NCBI GenBank assembly: GCA_024734495.1 | Contig: JALMQS010000677.1 | Location: 186,001 to 250,000 of the forward strand | From: Forficula auricularia | Lineage: Eukaryota > Arthropoda > Insecta > Dermaptera > Forficulidae | Length of the DNA: 64,000 bases | Reading direction: 5' to 3' | Part shown: positions 10,489 through 20,149 of the stretch, piece after piece | How positions within the stretch are numbered: the stretch's first letter is position 1 | Layout of the letters: every line of letters begins with the position of its first letter | Translations under genes and position numbers: made by a program | The notes under the pieces: model-generated | Seen by the model: only the letters and a program-made list of their open reading frames with translations | Told to the model about the DNA's origin: nothing | Database searches by the model: none

Positions 10489-11278
10489 CAAATTGAAAAT
10501 GAGATAACATACGAATATTTACAATTATTTAAATCTCTTTATAATGAAGTCCAATGAAATTTAAAAAATTAAAAAATATTCAGTACTTACTCGAGCTGGT
10601 TTAAATTTAACATGAACTAATTAATGTTAATGACCAGTCAAGAGAAGGTCAACGACCACAAAATTGTCTACGTTTTTTGGTACGGGCAATTAATTAATAA
10701 AAAAGCATAAATGTTTATTTATTTGTCATTTCTATTAAAATTTTGTATTCCCTCATTAAAAAACCCGTGTCTACCTTGTAATTTACTGTGTTTTTTAGGC
10801 TTTGTTGGATGAAACACGATTCCTTGAAAAAACGTTTTGTTTTATTTTTTCATAGTCAATTATATTAAAATTTTCAAAATCAAAATTATGACCTTCAGTT
10901 TCCACACATTGGTGGGGGAGTGGGTGAGTACTTTTTGACACCTGTAATTATAATAACTCACTGACTTGCCTATTGTGTGGTCCCACAGTTTCCACTGAGG
11001 AAGAGATGCCGAGAACGCTCTCGAAATATTTGGATTAACCATTTGAATAACAAAATAAATTACTGGAAAGAAGCAAATTCAATTTATTTATCCTTAACAA
11101 TAAAAAAAAGAGTAATTTTAGTCAATTAACATTATTTATTTGATAGATTTTCTAATCAGTTCTATTCCAGGAGTGACCGAATCTGTTTAGTAAATCTATC
11201 AAATAAATAATGTTAATTGACTAAAATTATTCTATTTATTTATTTTATGTGAATGAACCCTATAATTTATAAAATTAT
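10081..11278. repeat. 1.2 kb inverted structure with hammerhead-like cores
   Basis: The inner arms 10183-10378 and 10906-11103 are reverse complements over about 190 bases with few changes. Outer arms 10081-10135 and 11224-11275 also match. A further 38-bp palindrome (11112-11150 with 11190-11230) lies in the right flank. The right inner arm carries CTGAGGA, A, stem GAGA...TCTC, GAAAT at 10995-11031. The left arm carries the same with CCGAGGA at 10246-10287 on the minus strand. I infer facing Penelope-type termini. The 530-base spacer contains the (AT)n at 10438-10485. Confidence 0.6.
10438..10485. repeat. (AT)n microsatellite
   Basis: About 48 bases of alternating AT flanked by ACATACA on both sides. 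Confidence 0.95.
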
Positions 11279-11304
11279 ATATATTTATTATAATATAGGT
11301 ATAG

Positions 11305-11400
11305 ATGTTCATTTGGATTAAGCGGAGGACAACCTTATCGATTTTCCCTTTTGAATCATCAACTCTGTTTCTTTCAGCAAACTAAAGCTTTCCAATCTTC
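11305..11400 (+). repeat. Diverged Penelope-type terminal tail
   Basis: AAGCGGAGGACAACCTTAT and TCATCAACTCTGTTTCTTTC correspond to the tail at 47730-47780 (AAGCAGAGGACAACCTC, ACAACTCTGCTACTCTC). It is well diverged. Confidence 0.4.
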
Positions 11401-11493
11401 CCTGCAATGAATTTTCTCGTGATGAATTTGTATGAGCGGTGGGCGATAGCCGTAAAAAGCCTTTCAGATTAAGTTTTGTAATAGCTTGAAAAC

Positions 11494-11806
11494 CTTAGAC
11501 CATGAAATATATAGACACGCCCTGGTGTCGATTTGGTGAGGCCAACATCAACTAGAGAACGTGACGTCATCTGTAGGTAGGAACACCCAGAAATAGCATG
11601 GTCACTATAGGAATTATTATACATTGAGATAAATTTATCGTAGTTTAGATTATTTATTTTGGATTCCAATAATCGCAAATTAATATTAAATTAATATAAC
11701 CAAAATATTTATTTGAAAACGTGACGTCATCTGTAGGCGATGTGGGCCTCACTTCACTCTGTGTGGAGAGTAGCCGAGGGCGTGTCTATATATTTCATGT
11801 TCTAAG
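11494..11806. mobile_element. MITE with 8-bp target duplication
   Basis: The left end CTTAGACCATGAAATATATA and the right end are inverted repeats of about 30 bases with one mismatch. TTGAAAAC stands immediately outside both ends (11486-11493 and 11807-11814), an intact 8-bp target duplication as made by hAT, P or Merlin transposases. Inside, ACGTGACGTCATCTGTAGG occurs twice in direct orientation (about 11560 and 11720). Non-coding. Confidence 0.8.
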
Positions 11807-11814
11807 TTGAAAAC

Positions 11815-12889
11815 ATATCCAATCTCTTGGTGTCAAAGAACGCATTCTAACATTTTTCTATTTTTTTTTCTATCTTAAAAATGCTAAGGTCAGCGGCAAT
11901 TCGCTTTCACCCCCTCGAGAGATTTAATCAATGTCGTTATAGTAAAAAGGAATAGAGACACCCGGGGCCTAAAGGAATGAGCAGATATAGCCAGGCAGGC
12001 AGGCAATCCTGGAGCCTTCCAAAGGCCACCAAGGTGAATAGCGAAGGAAGGGTTGCTTCAATCGATGGCGATTCCCGCCACCCCTCCACCTTATCAGCTT
12101 ATCAACAACAAGACAAAAACTTTTACTACCATCTCTTTCTTCCTTCTAACTCTAATTTAACTTTAAAAAAAGAGCAATTTATAGTTTTATTGCTAATTAA
12201 ACTTTTCATGAAAAGAAATCAATGAGGTTGGGGTTAAACACTATGTTTAGACTTGTACAAAAGGAAAATAAGCTATCAAGTGTGATTCGGGCTCGCAAAT
12301 TGAGGGTTCCGTAAAATCTCACTATTCTAGAGTCATTGCATATTTAATAGATGCAAATTTATCCATCAATTTTAACCCGTTATTTTTAGAGGTTGAAAGA
12401 GGGAAAGTCGGGGATTTTAAAACTTTTCCTTTATCTGTGTTTCAAACTCTACGGTCATGACAAATATCATGGTGCTAGAATGATTAGAACTAATAAAACG
12501 TTTTGATTACCTGTCAGTCAGTGATTAGCTAGTCTCAACATTAGGTATTTTCTCAGGTCCATATCTCAGAATCTATTAATGATATATTATTTAAATTTGG
12601 TAAATTTGGGCCGCCACAATGTTCATTACATAATTATGCTACATGTGTATAATTCACCCCAAAATCCCGAATGTCGGAATCCTGACACCCCAAAATACCG
12701 ACAAGCCAAAATTCAGACTTCATTTAAATATTATTAGCCTTTTTAATATTTTCAAAAATATATATAGTATATACAGCCAAACCTGAGTGAGTGAGAACTG
12801 GGTAAGCGAAAAAACTCTATAAGTGAGAAACAGAAACCTCTATAAGAGAACGTATGTTACAGTTATAGTATAAGATTTATTTATTTATA
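11815..12889. other. Unassigned stretch with one known dispersed motif
   Basis: Around 12276-12318 the string GTGTGATTCGGGCTCGC...GAGGGTTCCGTA matches the form found at 26092-26135 (GCGAGTCGGGCTTAC...AAGGGTTCCGTT). I know this motif as a common dispersed repeat in insect genomes. The rest, including the 82-codon ORF at 11977, has no support as a gene. Confidence 0.35.
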
Positions 12890-13114
12890 ATAAATAATAA
12901 AAAATAAATAATAAATCTCTGGCTCGACCACCCTTTATGGGTCTTGGCCTACTGAATTGGTTGCTGTCCTAATTGGAAACAGTACCGTGGGGTCAACGCA
13001 ATCTCTACAACCTTCGTTTCAGTATTCTTAACCGAGATTCGCTGCTTCTCAATCAAGCAGCTACTCATTTATCCTCACGAGGCTGAGTGAACCCCGTTCC
13101 AGACCTCTATACTT
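12890..13114 (-). mobile_element. SINE body and 3' tail (second half of split SINE)
   Basis: On the minus strand this holds GGCCAAGACCCATAAAGGGT and GGTCGAGCCAGAG, then an (ATTTATT)-rich tail. That tail type is known from R1-like non-LTR elements. The sequence continues directly from the tRNA-derived head at 16026-16116 once the LTR element and one ACTT are removed, so head and body are one SINE. Confidence 0.6.
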
Positions 13115-13914
13115 TGTACTGGCTGGAAAATTCGCCAGTTAACACTTTGCCCTTACAGGCAAAAATAAATAATATTATAAATGTTTGTTGTTTGAAATAT
13201 TATTTTATTTCAAACGGGTTTTGTATATTGAATAACAATGTGTTTAACAATCTTTGTATATTAAATAACAAGGTGTTTAACAATCTTTGGTTTTACTTAT
13301 TAAATACAGTTATATAAATTTAAACTTTAACAACAGATAATTATATTATCAAAACAATATTTGTAATTGAATTAGGCAATCGGCCACTTCTATAAATAAA
13401 TAACTTAAATATATTTGATGATATTTAAGATATAAGATATATATATTTATATATATAAATTATTGTTGAATTATCTTTCCACGATAACAACAATACACAA
13501 TCACACGATAACAATAATATTAACGGCAACACGGCACACGTTAGACACTCAAAACGAAATGATAACAGATCCGCGCAAGTCCTCTATTACTTGACAAAGC
13601 GGCCTCCATATATCATCTGTTTCTCCAGAACGAAAGCAGAGTATAAACACTCTTCACTTCACTTGGCACCTTGCCAGCTCGACAACCATATGTGTACGGT
13701 ACGCGTTATAATAAAACGAAACGATAATAGATCCGAGCAAGCCTACTATATTACTTGACAAATCGAAATCCATTTACCATCTGACTGCCACATGTTCATT
13801 AGTCATCACTCACTCCTATAGCCTCCACGTCATGGAGTCGTTCCTGCTCGAATAGTTCACTGTTCAGACACTAGGCTCCCGGGATGTAACCGCGGCACTT
13901 TTATTTTGGTTACA
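13115..13914 (-). repeat. 3' LTR (left-hand)
   Basis: 800 bp, TG...CA ends. Contains a diverged internal duplication: AACGAAATGATAACAGATCC at 13553 and AACGAAACGATAATAGATCC at 13715, each followed by a similar 60-base stretch. There is also a 31-bp tandem repeat ending in GTGTTTAACAATCTTTG near 13225-13290. The small ORF here is not a gene. Confidence 0.85.
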
Positions 13915-13985
13915 TATCCCCCCAGCGGGAAAGTTCCGGGAGCTCGGGAAGGTTCTGGGTCGAGAACACCTTCCTCCGATAGTTT
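13915..13985 (-). other. Polypurine tract region of the LTR element
   Basis: On the minus strand the bases just before the 3' LTR read GCTGGGGGGATA, a short purine-rich tract in the position of the plus-strand primer. It sits directly against the LTR end. Confidence 0.5.
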
Positions 13986-15131
13986 TTATATACCCGGATC
14001 AAAAGGGAAAGGATGTGGATAGGGTAAGCTAAACGTGAAAAAGGGGCACGGGACATAAATGGGAAGTGGCACTGGGACTGGAAAATTTAAATTGTATTTT
14101 TCTCCATTTTGTACTTCCGTTGTCTCATCCTCTCTAGAATATATTTCTTCAGCTGTTTCTAGAGGCTGATCAATTACAGTTTCAGGGCTTACTTCAGTTG
14201 TCACTGTGTCAGATTCCTCTTCTTCTTCAACGGATTGAATATTTGGTTTTTTATCAATCAGTTCTTCATCGAAGTCTCCATTAACATTATCCAAAGAAAT
14301 ATTTTCAACCTCCGTTAGTTGATTTTGATAAATTTCCTCAGGATCATCAGGATCACTAACATCAGGAATATTATCACCTGGTTTTTCTTGTTCAATTTCA
14401 TCATGATCATTCTCAGAATTGACAATTTCACCAGGTACTTCATCATCTTCATTAAGATCATCTTCATTGACATCTTCTTCAGCATCATCATTAACCACCT
14501 CATCAATATCATAATTAACCACTTCATCAGGTTTTCCCAAATGTTCAACTTCTGAGTATTCAATTTCTGAATAGTCTTCAGCTTCTTCAAAGTGTTCAAC
14601 TTCTCCAAAATGTTCAACATTTTCATATAGTTGAACTTGTTTATCTACTTCTAAATCTTCCCGTTTTATTAATGGGTCCGGGACGGTACGAGACGGTATG
14701 GTAGGAGATGAATAAAAGGAGAAGCACGGGACGATATGATGATAAGGAATGGGACCTGGCGATACGGTAGAAGACGAGAAATCGGTACTAGGGATGGCAG
14801 AAGGAAGAACTCCTGTGTGTGGCACTCCTACACGTTTTACCAACGCTTTATACTTGTTTATTATGGCGTCGATGATATCGGTGAAGGCCACCCACGTCAT
14901 CGGGATCTCAACTTTTTCTTTGGGATCAGAAGTGCGGCAATTACACCTGCGAATGCCCTTCTGGACCTCCCCAAATTGAGATTCCAACCCTGGTAACATC
15001 TCTAGGATAATTTTAAAATCTTCTACCTGAGAAGGGGTCAGCTGTGTGCATTCCTCGTAAAGGAACCGAACATGGTCGAATAAATCATCTCGTTCGGCCA
15101 CTAGTTCTTCCACGAATCGCTCGGTCGCCAT
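13986..15131 (-). CDS. Acidic 381-residue protein of the LTR element, unknown function
   Basis: This is the only long intact ORF in the window and fills nearly the whole interior of the LTR element. Residues 1-60 (MATERFVEELVAERDDL...) are charged and probably helical. Around residues 62-75 there is a CNCRTSD stretch, and 78-100 is a mixed hydrophobic helix. Residues about 105-150 are Ser/Pro-rich. Residues about 155-325 are strikingly Glu/Asp-rich with short repeats of the type EVEHF/EVVND. The C-terminus is Pro/Phe-rich (NFPVPVPLPIYVPC). There is no CCHC zinc knuckle, protease DTG, RT YXDD or integrase motif. The start was chosen as the first ATG, about 97 bases after the primer-binding side of the 5' LTR. 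It could be a highly diverged Gag-like protein, a captured gene, or an accessory protein. I do not recognise it. The ORFs in other frames here are by-products of the GAA/GAT repeats. Confidence 0.75.
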   Translation of the reverse strand: MATERFVEELVAERDDLFDHVRFLYEECTQLTPSQVEDFKIILEMLPGLESQFGEVQKGIRRCNCRTSDPKEKVEIPMTWVAFTDIIDAIINKYKALVKRVGVPHTGVLPSAIPSTDFSSSTVSPGPIPYHHIVPCFSFYSSPTIPSRTVPDPLIKREDLEVDKQVQLYENVEHFGEVEHFEEAEDYSEIEYSEVEHLGKPDEVVNYDIDEVVNDDAEEDVNEDDLNEDDEVPGEIVNSENDHDEIEQEKPGDNIPDVSDPDDPEEIYQNQLTEVENISLDNVNGDFDEELIDKKPNIQSVEEEEESDTVTTEVSPETVIDQPLETAEEIYSREDETTEVQNGEKYNLNFPVPVPLPIYVPCPFFTFSLPYPHPFPFDPGI

Positions 15132-15207
15132 ATTGTTCTTTCCTTATAATCGGTAGTCACAAAATCACAAATGATTAATTAAGATACGGAACGTAAACCA
15201 AAAATAG

Positions 15208-15228
15208 GGTCCTTTGGTCGGGCGCCAT
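15208..15228 (-). other. Primer-binding site of the LTR element
   Basis: On the minus strand, one base after the 5' LTR, the sequence is TGGCGCCCGACC. The first eight or more bases are complementary to a tRNA 3' end of the form GGGCGCCA, as in lysine tRNAs. This fixes the minus-strand orientation. Confidence 0.6.
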
Positions 15229-16025
15229 TGTACTGGCTGGAAAATTCGCCAGTTAACACTTTGCCCTTTGAAGGCAAAAATAAATAAAATATTAAATGTT
15301 TGTTGTTTGAAATATTATTTTATTTCAAACGGGTTTTGTATATATTAATAACAATGTGTTAACAATCTTTGTATATTAAATAACAAGGTGTTTAACAATC
15401 TTTGGTTTTACTTATTAAATACAGTTATATAAATTTAAACTTTAACAACAGATAATTATATTATCAAAACAATATTTGTAATTGAATTAGGCAATCGGCC
15501 ACTTCTATAAATAAATAACTTAAATATATTTGATGATATTTAAGATATAAGATATATATATTTATATATATAAATTATTGTTGAATTATCTTTCCACGAT
15601 AACAACAATACACAATCACACGATAACAATAATATTAACGGCAACACGGCACACGTTAGACACTCAAAACGAAATGATAACAGATCCGCGCAAGTCCTCT
15701 ATTACTTGACAAAGCGGCCTCCATATATCATCTGTTTCTCCAGAACGAAAGCAGAGTATAAACACTCTTCACTTCACTTGGCACCTTGCCAGCTCGACAA
15801 CCATATGTGTACGGTACGCGTTATAATAAAACGAAACGATAATAGATCCGAGCAAGCCTACTATATTACTTGACAAATCGAAATCCATTTACCATCTGAC
15901 TGCCACATGTTCATTACTCATCACTCTCCTCCTATAGCCTCCACGTCATGGGGCTGCTCCGCCTAATAGTTCACTGTTCAGACACTAGGCTCCCGGGATA
16001 ACCGCGGCACTTTTATTTGGTTACA
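15229..16025 (-). repeat. 5' LTR (right-hand)
   Basis: About 797 bp, nearly the same as the left copy. The differences are small indels near 15270 and 15340 and a cluster near 15945-15965. Promoter signals were not pinned down. Confidence 0.85.
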
Positions 16026-16116
16026 ACTTACAGAAAAATTTCTGAGTATAGACGGGAATCGAACCCGGGACCACCTTGTTGGCAGCCAGCCATGCTAACC
16101 ACTACACCAATGAGGC
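16026..16116 (-). mobile_element. tRNA-derived SINE head (first half of split SINE)
   Basis: On the minus strand, GCCTCATTGGTGTAGTGGTT matches an A-box and GGGTTCGATTCCC a B-box of an internal RNA polymerase III promoter, followed by TATACTCAG and a CTGTAAGT junction. It is tRNA-like but continues into SINE body sequence that resumes at 13114 across the LTR insertion. I therefore call it a SINE, not a tRNA gene. Confidence 0.7.
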
Positions 16117-16355
16117 GATTTATTTATTTATTTATTTAAACTCCAGTCAATGAATACATTGATTTTGACATTCAGAATTTTGGGTGCCACACTTCAAATA
16201 GGTATACCTATTGAGCTGCAAAGGGATCAAAATTGACTCGAAACTGTTCGTGTAAATAGTGTACATTTTGAGGGCGACCAATGTTCAAAAGATATATTTA
16301 ATAAAATTATATTAAAATAGATTTGATACAATTTGATGGCTGTATATGTATATAA

Positions 16356-17012
16356 TTAAGTAATGGAGAGGGATTCAGCCAATGGGTAGCCTCTGCTGAA
16401 TAAAAAACTCCCAATTATAGAAAACGTTTCGGCTTTAATTTAGAAAAAAAAAGAAAAAAAAAAATTTATTTTTTATTTTTATTTTTATATATTGTCATTT
16501 TGAATTCGAATTTTTGTTATTCTTAATGTTTGTTAATTATTTTGAGAAATCTTTTAATTAAGAGATGTTTGTGAGGGGTCAGTGATCCTAATTAGATCAA
16601 TGTCCTCATAATTATTATTATTATTAATTGAATGAAATTGAAATTTGCTATATTTGTACTTGAGACGTTGCCCATATCAAGTGAGAGCACACCAAGATTT
16701 ATGTACCATTTTGTAATTCATATAATTTTGTATATTATGATAAAATCCACAACAACTCTGCCTGCGGACAATTTATTTATAAAATTAATTGTGTCGCTAA
16801 TACTGTAAGATATAATTTTGTAATTAACAAGTTTGGATTTTTTTGTAAAAAATTTTTATTGTAATTTTACATGTGTGCTCTATCGCTTTTTTCAGCTCTT
16901 AGGAACTGATGATGGCATTATTTAATTAAAGCCGAAACGTTTTCTATAATTGGGAGTTTTTTGTTCGGCAGAGGCTGCCCATTGGCTGAATCCCTCTCCA
17001 TTACTTAATTAT
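16356..17012. mobile_element. Penelope-type inverted pair with hammerhead-like core
   Basis: Bases 16356-16441 (GGAGAGGGATTCAGCCAATG...CCGAAACG-side) are the reverse complement of 16920-17010. The right arm is preceded by CTGATGA, T, stem GGC...GCC, GAAACG at 16906-16940. The left copy has lost the CTGATGA. The interior is AT-rich without coding. Confidence 0.55.
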
Positions 17013-17344
17013 TTATATTAAAATAATTTGGGGGTGAAATTTGGAGCATTTTATGATTCTTTGTAAGTAATTTAGTAAACACAAGTATAAAATCAGTATT
17101 ATTAATGTGTATCCAGTTCCAGCAACCTTGTATGAAAGTTTACTAGATCGTATTAATAAAATATTTTTTTTTCAAGATTGTAGAATTTTAAAATTTCAAA
17201 AAAAATTTCAAAAATTCCAAAATCTCGAAAAAAATAAATAAATAAATTATTCAGAGTGAGGTGAACTTTTAGAATAACAACATAATTTTTGAATTGTAAC
17301 GAAACTTACATTCTTAGAACCATAATGAATTGAGTTTGTTTCAA
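17013..17344. other. Unassigned AT-rich stretch
   Basis: Nothing recognised. Confidence 0.2.
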
Positions 17345-17580
17345 AAATCATTTAAATTTAGGATTTTTCATTAGTATATTAAAGAATAATTAACATATTA
17401 ACGAGAAAAACGCGATCAAAACAATTCTCGTTAATATGTTAATTATTCTTTAATGTACTAAAGAGAAAATTCTAAATTTATTTAACTTCATTATTTCAAG
17501 TTAGAAATATATAAGTTCAGATATTATTTTCACTTAATATTTTACAAATATCACCTGCATTCAATTCGCGATTGAATCAA
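17345..17580 (-). mobile_element. Foldback element, second copy
   Basis: A hairpin with arms 17357-17407 and 17425-17478 (AAGAATAATTAACATATTAA...). The flanking 100 bases to the right match, in reverse, the start of the foldback at 3050-3230. This copy lacks the inner hairpin found there. Confidence 0.55.
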
Positions 17581-17625
17581 ATATAAGAAACATACGATTT
17601 CAAAATCATTTATTAATTTATTTAT

Positions 17626-17968
17626 TTTAATGATATTGATGTGAGAAGGAGATACACCAGAAGGTGCATCCCCTAAAGTTCTGTATGGGATGGCCCCTCC
17701 ATCGTGAAAAGAACAGAGTAGAAGGAAAGAAGACGGGATCACGAGCCAAATCTCAGAAAGTGTGATATAATCCAATTTACTAAGTTTTGAGGGGCTTCGA
17801 GCAGTGGTAAATTCTCCGCGCGATAAATTAGGTTAAATTTATCTCCCACTTAATTTTTATTACTAGGCCCTATACTTACAGGAAAAAATGTCTGGGTATA
17901 GCCGGGAATCGAACCCGAGACCTCCGGGTTGCCAGTCAGTTATTCTGACCATTACACCAGAGAGACGG
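17626..17968 (-). mobile_element. tRNA-derived SINE, family A, copy 1
   Basis: Minus strand: TGGTGTAATGGTCAG (A-box) and GGTTCGATTCCCGG (B-box) form a tRNA-like head. A 190-base body follows, and the 3' end is TCACGATGGAGGGGCC...GGTGTATCTCCTTCTCAC. It matches 38839-39233 over its full length. The tail is shared with the LINE at 18570-19062, whose enzyme probably mobilised it. The ORFs overlapping it are shadows. Confidence 0.85.
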
Positions 17969-18082
17969 TCAAAAAATTTATTTTTAATTAATATTATTAG
18001 AAATAAAAAAAAACTAATTACATAGAGGCGAAAATACCTGCTTGCTTTCCAATGTGATGTATGTTGAAGAATTAACGACAAG

Positions 18083-18400
18083 TTGCGAAGTCTCCATCCA
18101 TTTCAATTAGAATTGCGCATCATAGCGGGTTGCCTATCTACGCCTGGATCGTTGTCATTGAAAAAAAACCCTCTGTTTTCGAGCTGGATGGTTTGTCTGC
18201 TGCGTTCCTCTGCACAGCATGAACAAGGGATGAAGCGAGGAAGAGGCCTGCATGTTGCATGGATATTCCAGCTCGCAAGCAGGCAGGCAGTGTTCGCTGG
18301 TGAAACGTTTATTTCGAGAATCGAGCTTGGTAGGCGGATGAAGCTACTAACCAGACCACATTTTCAAACTCCCGTTCGGAACCCTATAAAATAAAGAAAT
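18083..18400. other. GC-richer unidentified block
   Basis: A 103-codon plus-strand ORF covers this block, whose base composition differs from the AT-rich flanks. It shows no domain I know and no splice context I would trust. It may be a piece of the neighbouring LINE or of a host exon. Confidence 0.25.
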
Positions 18401-18569
18401 AAAAAATTACTTAAATTACATGTTTTATAAACTTTATCGCATTCATTTATTGTAAAAGTATAACTTTTCCAATTGAATTTCAGAAAATCTTAATATTGTA
18501 TTTCAGAATTATCAATTGTATTTCATAAAATAAACACATAGGTATAATCAACTTTTTTTTTAATAAAAA

Positions 18570-19062
18570 TGATGAGAGAAGGGGTTACACCAAAAAGGTG
18601 CATCCCCTAAAGGCCTGGGTTAGCCCTTCCATCGTGAAAAGAAGAAGAGGGGATTTTATGGGCTGGGCAGAGGTCGAAGGTATCTGTGGATACGGGTCAT
18701 AAACACCTGAAGGCTATAAGTCGCAGGAAGGATGGTGGGAGGGAGGGAGTTCCAGTCTCTGGAGGTCATAGGGATAAAAGAGTTGGCGAAAGCGCTTGTT
18801 CGATTTTTATCCAATTTGACAGCGAAGGGGTGGTGAGCGTTCGAAAACCGCGTATTTCTCGTAAAGAGGGCTTTAGGGGGGATAATTAATTTCAGTTATA
18901 CTGAACAGACAGGTTCTTCGGTGAGCCAGGGAGTCGAGTAAGTTAGTTAGGGCCGGGTCTCCTATTAGTTTAATTGATCACTTCTGAATTGCATCCAGTG
19001 TGGCACGAGAATGTTTGGAGGCACCCCTCCACAGATGAGAACCATATTCGAGACAGGAGCTT
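18570..19062 (-). pseudogene. LINE (Jockey/CR1-like) ORF2 3' end and 3' UTR
   Basis: Minus-strand reading from about 19062 gives SCLEYGSHLWRGASKHSRA, then LDAIQK, a stop, SIKLIGDPALTNLLDSLAHR. This is the thumb/C-terminal region of non-LTR reverse transcriptases (family pattern LEYGSHLW.GA...LD.IQ...LI.D..L...LDSLA.RR). Further on, a frameshifted but readable RLELPPSHHPSCDL stretch corresponds to the family's DWNSLP motif region. The tail then reads TTTAGGGGATGCACC... GTGTAACCCCTTCTC. Several stops and frame changes show it is dead and 5'-truncated, as usual for LINEs. The plus-strand ORF at 18686 is its shadow. Confidence 0.75.
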
Positions 19063-19271
19063 CCTAAACAATCTACATTTTCACAAATAAAATTGAGGTT
19101 TTCTGAAATTGAATGAAGATTTCTAAAATTTAAATTTGTGATTTTCTAATATTCAATTGAGAATTTTCAAAACAATTCTTGGAGTTTTCTGAAATCCTTA
19201 GGTACACATGAAAAAGGTGTAGTTCCTACGATTCTTCTTTGATAAAATTACACCCTATTTTGTTGAAATAA

Positions 19272-19350
19272 ATCAGTGCTTCTTAAACTATAGGTCGCGC
19301 CACATTTGGGGTCTCGACATTGAATTTTGGGGTCGCCAATCATAGGGCAA
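19272..19350 (+). mobile_element. hAT-type terminal sequence
   Basis: CAGTGCTTCTTAAACTATAG followed by GGTCGCGCC and a GGGGTCTCGAC/GGGGTCGCC pair is the typical outer end of hAT (Charlie-like) elements. The opposite end was not located. 19351-20150 shows nothing else I can name, apart from a decayed GGGAAA...TTTCCCT-CGAAACG trace at 19625-19645 on the minus strand. Confidence 0.5.
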
Positions 19351-20149
19351 CAATGACAATGAAACAATAATCAATGAAATAATTATAATGCGCAACGGCC
19401 AAAAATTAAAGTTTAGTGAATTCGAGGTTCATTGAATTTCCAATAATTTTGAAAATGCCATTTTGTATTAGATATATTTATTTATCTATTTTATGTGAAG
19501 CGACTTTCTCAGCATTGGCGATTATAAAATCTAAATACAGGTAAAAATTTGTCGTAAATAAATTTATTGGTTTTTTCGTATCTATTAAATAAGTAAATAC
19601 AACTTTTATTAGGAACCCAAGCGTTTCGAGGGAAACTTTCCCTTTAATAATGAAAATTTGAAAAATAAGCTTTCAAAAGAAAATCTAAACCAACTATAAA
19701 CAAATAATTATTTTTAAAATATAATAGGGATTATTTTAGGGATCAAATTATCTTGAATAAATTATTTGTTTTTTAAAACAACAATTTATCCGAATTCCCA
19801 TTGATAAAGGAAAAATTTCTATCGAAACCTTTGAATTTCTATAATAAGAAAAGTTTTGAGATTATTTTTATAAAATAATTGTATATATTATGTACATTAG
19901 AGTGGTCCTTATTATGGGTATTTTTAAATTTTTATGCTGCCGGTGTCTCAAATGGTTCGAAATAAATAAATAAAAACATCCCCCAAGTTTCAAGTCCCTA
20001 TCTCAATTTTAAACTACTGTGCCCCACAGCGATGTAAGTTTCCCTTCTAAATAACATGGGGTCTTTGAACGATCAATTTTTTTTATTCCGGCCAAAGTTA
20101 TGGTTCATTAAATTTGAAACTCTGTAGACTACATCCTTATAATACAAGC

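Larger units (their letters stand above)
13115..16025 (-). mobile_element. Non-autonomous LTR retrotransposon with a single ORF
   Basis: Two long terminal repeats of about 800 bp flank a 1.3 kb interior. Both repeats start TGTACTGGC and end GGTTACA on the plus strand (TG...CA on either strand). ACTT stands on both outer sides (13111-13114 and 16026-16029), a 4-bp target duplication as in Gypsy-type elements. The only ORF is on the minus strand, so the 5' LTR is the right-hand one. No protease, reverse transcriptase, RNase H or integrase can be found or would fit. It must borrow those functions. The LTRs differ at roughly twenty positions by eye, so insertion was fairly recent. Confidence 0.85.

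Noticed and set aside
14315..14996. Overlapping ORFs in other frames of the LTR element gene
   Set aside because: They result from GAA/GAT repeats in the 381-codon ORF; composition (Met/Ile/Lys-only) is that of frame shadows.
16040..16116. A functional tRNA gene on the minus strand
   Set aside because: Strong A- and B-boxes, but it is joined to SINE body sequence split by the LTR element.
18686..18889. 67-codon plus-strand ORF
   Set aside because: Antisense to the LINE reverse-transcriptase remnant, whose family motifs are on the minus strand.
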